A program made the position numbers and the translations under genes. A stretch of 14,719 nt of DNA from JAFGHJ01 sp964631335 (GTDB lineage Bacteria > Hydrothermota > UBA3072). Of the stretch, positions 7,079-14,600 are shown in pieces. How positions within the stretch are numbered: the stretch's first letter is position 1; each line of letters starts with the position of its first letter. The notes beneath the pieces were generated by a model, which saw only the letters and a list, made by a program, of their open reading frames with translations, searched no databases and was not told the origin of the DNA. Where the stretch lies: contig CAZVXD010000043.1 in the NCBI GenBank assembly GCA_964631335.1, forward strand, positions 1 through 14,719, in the 5' to 3' direction.

Positions 7079-8538
7079 ATTTCTTCTTTTATGACATTTT
7101 CGTTGTCGTAAGTAATAACTTCCACTAATTCGATAGGATTGCTCTCGTTGTGAATAACCTCTATATGCATTTTGTTTTTTACACAGGAGTATTCCAGCGT
7201 GTTTTTCCCTTCTGTTTCAAAGTATATGGCAACTCTTGGATTGGCGACAATACGTACTTTTGTGTTAAGTAATGATTTGCCTTTCTTTTCCAGCCAGGTT
7301 GTGAATCTCGACAACAAATAAGGGGCGCTTAATCCGTAACCTTTTCCTCTGCAATAAGGGCATGGTTCGACAAATCTCTTTGCGATATTTTTGCGGGCTC
7401 TTTCCCTGGTCATCTCCAGAAGTCCGTTTGGAGAAAGCTTGGGCACTATTTTGTATCTTGCTTTACTTCTTTTTAATTGTTTTTTAAATAAATTCAAAAG
7501 CGCTTCCTGGTTTTTCTTTTTTCGCATATCTATAAAATCGATTATAATTATTCCTCCGATGTCTCTCAAATTTAGCTGTCGTGCTATTTCTACGGCACTC
7601 TCGCAGTTTGTTTTGAATATCATCTCTTCTGTTTTTTCTTTTCCTCTGTAGGAACCTGTATTGACGTCAAAAACCGTAAGGGCTTCTGTTTCATCGATTA
7701 CGATATGACCTCCGCTTTTAAGGTATATCTTTCTTCTGAATATGGAACGCAATTCCTGCTCAATCCAATAGTGGTTGAATATGGGGATGTGATTCTTATA
7801 TAAACTGACTTTTTTTATCAGTGAGGATTTTTTTCTGCCCAGGTATTCCTTTATTTTTTTGTAAGCTTCTTCTGAATCCACGATAAATTCAGAAACGGAT
7901 TCATCGAGCAGGTCCCGGGTTATTTTTATAGGCAAATCTTCGTCTGTCCATAGAACATAAGGAGCTTCCACTATTTTGCTTTGCTTTTCTATTCTTTCCC
8001 ATGTTTTCTTCAGTTCTGAAAGATCTGATCTCATAACGTTAATATCTTCTCCAGAAGAGGCGGTTCTGACTATAATCCCCATGCCGTCGTTAGAATACAG
8101 TTCTCGTGCTATCTTTTTTAATTTTTGTCTATCCTTATCTTTTCTTATTTTTCTTGAAACTCCAAAAGCTTCTTTGAATGGCATAAGAACAAGGTATCTG
8201 CCCGGAATCGCTATAAATGTCGTCAATCTGGCGCCTTTCGAACCGTACGGTTCCTTTTTAACCTGAACTAAAAACTCCAGGCCTTCTTCATCGTTTTTTC
8301 TGTGAGGAAGAGAGAGATAAAAATCATTTAGTGGCAGAAAACCTGCCGACTGTGCTCCGATATCTACAAATACCGCGTTTAATTCTTTTCGAATGGCAAT
8401 TAATTTTCCTTTAATAATCGTACCCGGGGCAAAAGAAGAGTCGCCTCTTTCTATATAAAATTCGACCAGTTCCCCGTTTTCGCGAACTGCTACTCTTACG
8501 TCGTCTCGCCTGATGTTAAGAAATATCTGTTTTTTCAT
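7075..8538 (-). CDS. rng: Ribonuclease G/E
   Basis: Endoribonuclease that cuts single-stranded AU-rich RNA with preference for 5'-monophosphate ends, acting in rRNA maturation and mRNA decay. The 487-residue length is that of RNase G, without the long C-terminal degradosome scaffold of RNase E. An S1 domain occupies about residues 37-125. The catalytic magnesium site is Asp291 in VFDVNTG and Asp334 in IIIDFIDM, and the zinc-link motif CPYCRGKG has Cys393 and Cys396 for dimer-dimer contact. NGLLEMTRER at 371-380 is a conserved family stretch. The ATG start shares ATGA with the lpd stop, and its own stop shares ATGA with the lipoprotein start. It could equally be called a short RNase E. Confidence 0.95.
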   Translation of the reverse strand: MKKQIFLNIRRDDVRVAVRENGELVEFYIERGDSSFAPGTIIKGKLIAIRKELNAVFVDIGAQSAGFLPLNDFYLSLPHRKNDEEGLEFLVQVKKEPYGSKGARLTTFIAIPGRYLVLMPFKEAFGVSRKIRKDKDRQKLKKIARELYSNDGMGIIVRTASSGEDINVMRSDLSELKKTWERIEKQSKIVEAPYVLWTDEDLPIKITRDLLDESVSEFIVDSEEAYKKIKEYLGRKKSSLIKKVSLYKNHIPIFNHYWIEQELRSIFRRKIYLKSGGHIVIDETEALTVFDVNTGSYRGKEKTEEMIFKTNCESAVEIARQLNLRDIGGIIIIDFIDMRKKKNQEALLNLFKKQLKRSKARYKIVPKLSPNGLLEMTRERARKNIAKRFVEPCPYCRGKGYGLSAPYLLSRFTTWLEKKGKSLLNTKVRIVANPRVAIYFETEGKNTLEYSCVKNKMHIEVIHNESNPIELVEVITYDNENVIKEEI

Positions 8539-9842
8539 TTTATTTTAGCCTGTTTGGCAACCTCCCCTATAATTTCTGAAAATGTAGGGTGGGGGAAGAC
8601 TGTTTCCGAAAGTTTTTTCACGCTTATATCTTCATTTATTGCTAACCCTATTAGAGGTATGAGCTCAGAAGCGTTTTCTCCTATTATATTACTTCCTATA
8701 ATTTTGCCGTCTTTTGTATGAATAAGCTTGATTTGTCCTCTGATTCTTCCGGTTGTTATAGCTCTGGGGTTTGAGGCAAAAGGAGTTTTTGAAACAATAT
8801 AATCTATTCCCTCCGATTGGGCCTTTTCTTCCGTTTTCCCCACAGAAGCGAGTTCCGGCTCGGTATAAACGACTCTCGGAATGACACAGCTGCTTTTTCT
8901 GATTTTTTCCCCGGAGATAATTCGTGCCGCGATTTCGGCATCCTTGTAAGCTGAGTGTGCAAGAAGATAATCCCCTGTACAATCTCCCGCAGCAAAAACG
9001 TTTTCAATCTGTGTTTCTAAAAATTCATTAACTTTAACTGCTTTATTCCTTTCTAAAATTTCGCTAGGCAGGTTATCTGTATTAGGTGTTCTACCTATTG
9101 CAATAAGAACTTTGTCTCCTTCAATTTCTTCATCTTTATTGTTTTTTTTAAAAATAACCTTAAATTTCTTCCTTTCCTTTTTTACCTCGATAACTGACGA
9201 AGATAAATAAAACTTTAATCCTTTTTTCAAAAGGCTTTTCCGCAAGATAGCGGCCGATTCGATATCTTCTCCCGGTAATACTTCCTTCTCTTTTTCTATT
9301 AAAGAGACTTGGCTCCCCAGAGAAGAAAAAATGTAGCCGAATTCCATTCCTATATAACCAGCGCCTATTATAACAATCGATTCCGGCAACTCTGACGCTT
9401 CAAGCGCTTCTGTGCTGCTCCATGCGTCTTTCGGCACGCGGAATTGAGGAACAATGGGTTTTGATCCGGTAGCCACTATAACTTTATCGAAAGAAAATTT
9501 TTTGTCGGCTTCTATAGATCCGTCTCTATTAAGCGTTGCCACTTCTTCTACGATTTCTATTTTGTTTTCCTTAAGCAACCCTTTAAGCCCAAGCAGGACT
9601 TTTTTTACTGCCATATTTTTCCTGTTTTGTATTTCTTTCCAATTTGGCTTTCTGTTACCCGGGTTAACTTTGTCAAAAAGGCTTGCCGAGTAAATAATAG
9701 ATTTCGCCGGAATACATCCCACGTTGAGACATACGCCACCGACTTTATTTTTCTCAAACAAATGAACTTTATTTCTTTTTTCAGATAATCTGATAGCTGC
9801 ACTATACCCAGCAGGGCCTCCGCCAATGATTCCTATTCGCAT
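8535..9842 (-). CDS. lpd: Dihydrolipoyl dehydrogenase
   Basis: FAD disulfide oxidoreductase that reoxidises dihydrolipoamide in 2-oxoacid dehydrogenase or glycine-cleavage complexes, reducing NAD+. The 435 residues are a little short for the family (about 450-475), but every key part is present: FAD dinucleotide motif GGGPAG (7-12), redox disulfide GGVCLNVGCIPAK with Cys38 and Cys43, NAD motif GAGYIG (160-165), FAD motif AAGDCTG (285-291), and the catalytic pair His418-Pro-x-x-x-x-Glu423 in HPTFSE. No E1, E2 or lipoate gene is adjacent, so the partner complex is unknown. Other flavin disulfide reductases such as mercuric or glutathione reductase are less likely given LNVGCIPAKS and the C-terminal HPTFSE. 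It is the first gene of the overlapping block, and no Shine-Dalgarno precedes its ATG. Confidence 0.93.
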   Translation of the reverse strand: MRIGIIGGGPAGYSAAIRLSEKRNKVHLFEKNKVGGVCLNVGCIPAKSIIYSASLFDKVNPGNRKPNWKEIQNRKNMAVKKVLLGLKGLLKENKIEIVEEVATLNRDGSIEADKKFSFDKVIVATGSKPIVPQFRVPKDAWSSTEALEASELPESIVIIGAGYIGMEFGYIFSSLGSQVSLIEKEKEVLPGEDIESAAILRKSLLKKGLKFYLSSSVIEVKKERKKFKVIFKKNNKDEEIEGDKVLIAIGRTPNTDNLPSEILERNKAVKVNEFLETQIENVFAAGDCTGDYLLAHSAYKDAEIAARIISGEKIRKSSCVIPRVVYTEPELASVGKTEEKAQSEGIDYIVSKTPFASNPRAITTGRIRGQIKLIHTKDGKIIGSNIIGENASELIPLIGLAINEDISVKKLSETVFPHPTFSEIIGEVAKQAKIK

Positions 9843-9850
9843 TATTCGAG

Positions 9851-9879
9851 AAAGTACAGTGATTGAGCCTAAAAGTCAA
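9851..9879 (-). promoter_or_regulatory. Candidate promoter of the lpd operon, possibly leaderless
   Basis: Read on the minus strand, TTGACT (9879-9874, five of six matches to the -35 consensus) is followed after 17 bases by TACTTT (9856-9851, three of six matches to -10). A start about seven bases further falls at or next to the lpd ATG at 9842, which fits the absence of any Shine-Dalgarno there. The weak -10 keeps this tentative. Confidence 0.4.
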
Positions 9880-10070
9880 GGGGTACCAAACTTCATAAAA
9901 GTAATCCTCAAAATATACTCCGGTTTTTCTAGAGAGGTATTTATTGATTTTAGGTATTTCTTAAAGTTCTTATAGAATAATTTATGTGTTCTGCCTGGTT
10001 TTTGTCTTTCATGTCGGCTTATAATAAGAGCGATATATTTATTGTCATCAATATTGGTGTTTGAAAAGAG

Positions 10071-10098
10071 TTGACAGGATGTTTTCATTCGGTAAATT
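10071..10098 (+). promoter_or_regulatory. Candidate promoter of the AI-2E-family gene
   Basis: A perfect TTGACA (10071-10076) is followed after 16 bases by TAAATT (10093-10098, four of six matches to TATAAT); AT-rich sequence continues after it, so the exact -10 could shift by a few bases. A leader of roughly 60 bases to the ATG would result. Confidence 0.5.
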
Positions 10099-10163
10099 AT
10101 AAATGCAGTCAGAATTTTTTGTTTTTTTTAAGTTTATAGGCATAAAGGAGATTTTTCTGTGTT

Positions 10164-11255
10164 ATGAATAAAAATGCTGAATTTGAAAATCTAAAGAAAG
10201 GGATTTTTGCGGTTAGTGGGTTTTTGGTTATTTCGTTCCTGCTTATATTTCTTCTTGGTGATATTTTTGTGCCTTTTCTGATAGCTTTTCTTGTCGCTTA
10301 CATACTCGATCCGCTCGTAGATTTTCTGGAAGAAAGGGGAGCGAGAAGAAGTCTGGCGGTCGGATTGGTTGTTACTATTTTGTTTGCTGTATTTCTTGGG
10401 ATTATGTCTGTTTTGGTCCCGGCTGCTTACAGAGAAATTAGTGATTTTTATAATAAGATACCCGAATACAAAGAAGTAGTTAAAAGCTGGGTAAAGGAAA
10501 GCGGTTTTTTAAAGCAAATTAATTTCATGTTGGATGAATCTTTAAATTTGATGCAGGAAAATTTTGGCAGACTTATTGAAAAAACTACCGGTCAGGTAAT
10601 TAATTTTTTTCAATTTTTAGGCGGGGCAATTTCTTTCTTATTTAAATTTGTGATTTTTTCATTAATATCCTTATATATTCTTTATGATATAGATAATTTA
10701 AAGAAAAAATTCAAGGAACTGATTCCTGTAAGCTGGCGGGAAGGAGTGTTTGATATTATTGGAGATATAGATAGTATGCTTAAACATTTCTTAAGAGGGC
10801 AGTTAACGGTAGGATTAATAACAGGAACTCTGTACAGTACAGGTTTAATTTTATCGGGTATAGATTTCGCGATATTTATCGGATTCGCTTCAGGGTTACT
10901 TAACTTTATCCCTTATTTTGGTCCACTTACGGGTATCGTTCCCGCAGTCATATTTTCTCTTCTCGCTTATCATTCGATGCCATCGGCAATATATCACCTT
11001 TTGGGTATAACTCTGACTTTTGGAGTGGTGCAAATAATAGAGGGAACGATTTTGACTCCCATGATAGTTGGAGAAGAGTTAAAACTTAACCCTGTAATAA
11101 TCATACTATCAGTTTTGATATTTGGCAAATTGATGGGTATTCTTGGCGTGCTTATAGCTATACCGACTGTTTCTTTGATAAAGGTTGTTTTTGATAGAGC
11201 TCTGATATACTATAAGAATACCGATTTTTACAGGAGAAAGACCGAAAACAAATAG
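10164..11255 (+). CDS. AI-2E/PerM-family membrane transporter
   Basis: A 363-residue polytopic inner-membrane protein of the family often annotated AI-2E or PerM (UPF0118). Members have been linked to autoinducer-2 export, sodium/proton exchange or other transport, so the substrate here is open. Hydrophobic segments lie at about 13-31, 33-50, 63-87, 150-174, 213-231, 233-247, 252-270, 276-297 and 308-340, with a soluble helical part at about 90-145. Family marks are NFIPYFGPLTGIVPAV (247-262) and ILTPMIVGEELKLNP leading into a glycine-rich helix ending AIP (296-334). AAGGAG at 10145-10150 is 13 bases before the ATG, rather far, but no in-frame start lies closer. It appears to be a single-gene unit with a noncoding block behind it. 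Confidence 0.92.
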   Translation: MNKNAEFENLKKGIFAVSGFLVISFLLIFLLGDIFVPFLIAFLVAYILDPLVDFLEERGARRSLAVGLVVTILFAVFLGIMSVLVPAAYREISDFYNKIPEYKEVVKSWVKESGFLKQINFMLDESLNLMQENFGRLIEKTTGQVINFFQFLGGAISFLFKFVIFSLISLYILYDIDNLKKKFKELIPVSWREGVFDIIGDIDSMLKHFLRGQLTVGLITGTLYSTGLILSGIDFAIFIGFASGLLNFIPYFGPLTGIVPAVIFSLLAYHSMPSAIYHLLGITLTFGVVQIIEGTILTPMIVGEELKLNPVIIILSVLIFGKLMGILGVLIAIPTVSLIKVVFDRALIYYKNTDFYRRKTENK

Positions 11256-11310
11256 ATGCGCGTTAAATGATGAATAAAATGATTCCTTTATGTTTTTGTG
11301 GGGCGATATT

Positions 11311-11491
11311 TCCCGTGCGATTGCCGTTCGGGGTACGCTTTCGAAAAACCGCGGTCAGTTTCCCCGGCGTGGAAACTGCTGCTTGTCTCTCAACCTCGCT
11401 CCTTTTGACTTCGTCAAAAGACCCTGCCCGCTCGGTTTCCGAGGCATTTTTCTTGAGCGGTACCTACTCACTTTCTGAGATTCCAAAATCT
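11311..11491. repeat. GC-richer block of consecutive hairpins
   Basis: Five inverted repeats follow one another: TCCCG/CGGGG (11311-11315 and 11329-11333, one G-T pair), CAGTTTCC/GGAAACTG (11356-11363 and 11371-11378, perfect), CTTTTGAC/GTCAAAAG (11402-11409 and 11413-11420, perfect), CTCGG/CCGAG (11431-11435 and 11439-11443) and AGATT/AATCT (11478-11482 and 11487-11491). The block is visibly richer in G and C than both flanks. It may be an interspersed genomic repeat or a structured RNA; the two cannot be told apart from one copy. Confidence 0.6.
11431..11451 (+). terminator. Weak candidate intrinsic terminator
   Basis: The five-pair stem CTCGG/CCGAG with a TTT loop is followed three bases later by five T residues. 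It could end the AI-2E-family transcript about 190 bases past its stop codon. The stem is short, so this is tentative. Confidence 0.3.
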
Positions 11492-11600
11492 AAAACCGTG
11501 CCCGCTTATCCTCCGAGACGCAAACCTTTCCGGCAATTCCTTTGATTCTTGCCGACGAGATTAATAAAAAAATGGGGGAAAAGCAATTGATGTATATGTA

Positions 11601-11628
11601 TTGCGATAAACCATGGATTTGTTATAAT
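11601..11628 (+). promoter_or_regulatory. Sigma-70-type promoter of the large secreted-protein gene
   Basis: TTGCGA (11601-11606) and a perfect TATAAT (11623-11628) are separated by 16 bases. The start would be near 11635, giving a very short leader of about 20 bases before the ATG at 11658. Confidence 0.7.
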
Positions 11629-11629
11629 A

Positions 11630-11641
11630 TTTGTATACAAA
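11630..11641. promoter_or_regulatory. Perfect 12-base palindrome at the predicted transcription start
   Basis: TTTGTATACAAA is its own reverse complement and begins two bases after the TATAAT box, covering the expected start site. This is the position of a typical repressor operator. No regulator gene is adjacent, so its reader is unknown, and AT-rich DNA can give such palindromes by chance. Confidence 0.45.
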
Positions 11642-11645
11642 CTAT

Positions 11646-11652
11646 AAGGAGG
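11646..11652 (+). promoter_or_regulatory. Ribosome binding site of the large open frame
   Basis: AAGGAGG, a full match to the anti-Shine-Dalgarno core, ends five bases before the ATG at 11658. This is the strongest initiation signal in the window and fixes the start. Confidence 0.85.
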
Positions 11653-11657
11653 TTGGA

Positions 11658-14600
11658 ATGCTTTTTGTTCTTCAAAATCCGATTATTAAAAGGGCGGGTA
11701 AAGTTTTTGTTGTTCTGTTTTTTCTGTCCTTTTTTCTTTTAAGGGGACAGACCCCATCACTGATAACTATAAAAAAGGATTTACCGAGATCTCTGGAGAT
11801 TAATATTGAGGATTGTCTTACTGCCACAATAACTTCGCCGGAGCCAATGACTGTATACATGGTAGCTATGGCGACCGAGAGAGGGAAGGGACTCGTTGCC
11901 AAAATAACTACCGAGAAATTCGAAATCAAATCCGGCATAAATCGCTATAATGCTTCCCGTATACCTCCGATTTCCGACACTTGGATTGTTCCGGAATATG
12001 AGAATTTGATAGCGAGAACGGGGAAATTACCCGAGGGCAAATATACAATTCTTGTCCGTCTTTTTAGCATTAATGGTGAAGTGTTGAATGAAGATGAATT
12101 ATCTCACAGGGTAGAATACCCCGAGCTGCGATTGATAGCTCCGGGTAACGGCGCTGAGATATTTGAATCCAGCCCTGTATTTCGGTGGTCTGTTACCCGA
12201 CCTATTTCAGGGGCACGATATGTGCTGAAAATATTTGAGCTAATGCCCGAACAGGCTGAGATCGCCGCCGTTTCTGAAATCCCCTTTTTTAAAAAAAACA
12301 CCGCTTCTACTGTTTTTCGATATCCGTTGAGCGCGAGGCCTTTTAAGGAAGGAAAAAAATATGCCTGGTATGTTCAGGCATTGGACGCGTCGGGGCATCC
12401 TCTGGGAGGCGGTGAAGTAAAGAGTGGGTTTTCCTCCTTTAATTATAAGGAAAGAATTAAGGAAAAATATACGATTAAGCTTGTTTCCCCGGAAGAAAAC
12501 GCTGAAATACCTGCCGGACAAATAAAATTTTGTTGGGAAGCTATTCCGGTTGGAAACGTAAATTATAATATTTACTATACACATGAGGGTTGTGATTCTT
12601 CCTCTGAAGAAAATCGCGAACACCCATTCTCTCCGCTTTTTTCGGATTCTGCCACTCAGAACAGGATCCTTGAACTGCGGACAAGGAAGCAGAATCTTGA
12701 AGTAAAATTGGAATACTGGAGCAGATATTGTGAAGAAAAAATACCGGGAATGCTCGAGAGCAGTTTAAAAAATCAGAAAGCCTGGGAAGAAGCGAAAAAA
12801 CAACTGGAAACTATGGCCCAATCACTTAGCGGTGAACTGGACTTTTTTTTATCTGAAAATTGTCCTATAGAAGAACGTTGTTGTAATAATAGGCCATGTT
12901 GCGAGGGTCTCGATCCCTGTAAAGAAGAGGATCTGGAAACATATAAAGAAAGAATAAGATGTTTACATGACCAGATAAATTCACTTAACAATATGTTTAA
13001 CATCTCAACCGCCGAATTTTTAAGACTCTATACTCGATGGCGTAATGGAGCCGACCACAGAGCTACGATGGCTTTTTATAACGCTTATTTTTCTCTTATC
13101 GACGATATAATAGGATTGGTAACTTCCGCGCTGGATGCGATTACTCCGGATTTAGAAGAAATTTTGGAAGAAATTATCGAGGAGACTCTGGTAACCGGAG
13201 GTTGTACTCTGGCGCCCGAATGGTGTGAGGCCATCGAGAAAGCGCGGACAATAAAAGAAAAGATGGGGGTCGTAAAATCTTTAATGGCAAGCGCCCGTTC
13301 GAGTGGTTCTATGCCTCCCGCGTTTATTGTCGCTATGGTTCAGGCGATGGCCCAGCAGGCAGCCAGCGCGACCGGAGTCGGCGTAACCGGATGGGAAAAC
13401 TTTGCTAATACAATGTTAGGTCAGTTGAAAAGCGCTTATCAGGCTCTTATGTGTCTTCTCGAGCTCAACCAGATAAGAATCGCGTCCTACAGGGATTGCG
13501 ATGAGTTTTGTCATAGATTGGTCGAATGCCTGGAAGAAGATATCGCGGAAACCGAAGAAGAGATCGAAGAAATCCGGGAAGAGGCTGCCGCCGAGAGAAC
13601 AGAATACTGGGAAGAAGAAAGGGAAAAAATCAGGGGAGAAATGGAGCAGGCTCTTTCAGACCTGGGTCCTGATTGGTATGATAGATGCTGCGGAGAAGGA
13701 ACCGGGGAAGTACGTATACCGGGTGGGGGTGATTGCGCCAGACTTGCCGAACAGGCGTTGAGGAGAAGGCTGGGAGATAAAGCCTGCTTCATGACCTTCA
13801 TAATAAGATGTCATCCTGGCGGCAGGGTAACTATAGAACATAGTTTCCCTGATCCGGAAAGAAGAGAAGGATGCTGTGAACCTGCGGTAGAACAAACAGA
13901 AAGAATAGGCAGCCGGGAAGGGAATCCTCCCAGGGGAGGGAATGTCTGTTACCCGGAAAACGAAAGAGAAAGAGAAGAACTGGGGAGTAGAACATTGCCT
14001 GCCGGAGGATGGAGAGTGGAAGCGGAAGACGGGGAAGGAAATATAATCGGGGAAAGTCCTATACGTGGATTGCATCCGACAAGACCCGGATCGGACGGGG
14101 AACCTTACTATGAACCTCCGGCTGTGGATTCTATTAATTGTGAGTGTGATGTTACCGCTTTAGTAAATGGTAAACCGGTCAAGGGGAATACCCGGGTAAG
14201 AAATCTTGGACAAGGAAAAAAGCAAACAATTTCTGTTAGAGGAGACTGCGGCAAAGATTGTGCTCTCGGACCGAATAACATCACCATTCAGCCTCCCCTT
14301 GTGTTTAATGCCGGATTTGGAGCCCCGGTAATGTTTTTGCCTCCTCCTGTTACGGTTCAAGCGGAAAAAACGATGTACGATTTTCCTTATCCCGGATTGT
14401 ATAAGGTTACCATTACTCAATTTTGTGAGGATGGTAGTTCTTGTGATGTTTCTTTCGATGTGATTGTTTCAGACGAGAAGAAGTCTAAGTCTTTTAAGCC
14501 GGGCGATGTTATGGGCTTGGCTCCGGGAGGAGGATGTGGTAACGCTTATTGCCTTAAAGTATTCTACTCTGCTTTTGGGGAAAAGGATTTCAAGGCAATT

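Larger units (their letters stand above)
808..9842 (-). other. Eight-gene overlapping operon lpd-rng-lipoprotein-pyrKDFE-wzc
   Basis: All eight minus-strand genes overlap the next. Overlaps in order of transcription are 4 bases (lpd/rng), 4 (rng/lipoprotein), 41 (lipoprotein/pyrK), 8 (pyrK/pyrD), 4 (pyrD/pyrF), 23 (pyrF/pyrE) and 4 (pyrE/wzc-like). No noncoding gap exists for an internal attenuator or leader, so no PyrR-type attenuator or riboswitch lies between genes here. One transcript starting before 9842 is the simplest reading; promoters inside coding sequence cannot be excluded. Confidence 0.85.
9843..10163. other. Divergent intergenic region
   Basis: Some 320 AT-rich bases between the divergent lpd and AI-2E-family genes. 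Apart from the two candidate promoters no strong hairpin or RNA gene is apparent. A 70-codon minus-strand frame (10088-9876) has no Shine-Dalgarno and no recognisable motif, and its stop lies within the proposed lpd -35 box, so it is not called as a gene. Confidence 0.6.
11256..11600. other. Noncoding interval after the AI-2E-family gene
   Basis: Contains the hairpin block described separately and AT-rich flanks. Frames of 92 and 62 codons cross it on the plus strand but lack a Shine-Dalgarno, are full of stem sequence, and show no domain. I regard the interval as noncoding. Confidence 0.65.

Noticed and set aside
9876..10088. 70-codon minus-strand frame in the divergent intergenic region
   Set aside because: No Shine-Dalgarno, no recognisable motif, and its end lies on the candidate lpd promoter. 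Homologue conservation could reverse this.
11311..11491. CRISPR array
   Set aside because: The stems differ from one another and there are no repeated units with constant spacing.
11267..11545. 92-codon and nested 62-codon plus-strand frames in the hairpin block
   Set aside because: No ribosome site, and the peptides are translations of inverted repeats. A minus-strand reading giving FDEVKRSEVERQ-like text is also typical of repeat shadows.
13656..14075. 139-codon minus-strand frame, with other minus-strand and off-frame plus-strand frames between 11672 and 14691
   Set aside because: They lie opposite to or out of frame with the long open frame from 11658, have low-complexity Ser/Phe-rich content expected of a reversed Glu/Arg-rich gene, and lack initiation signals.
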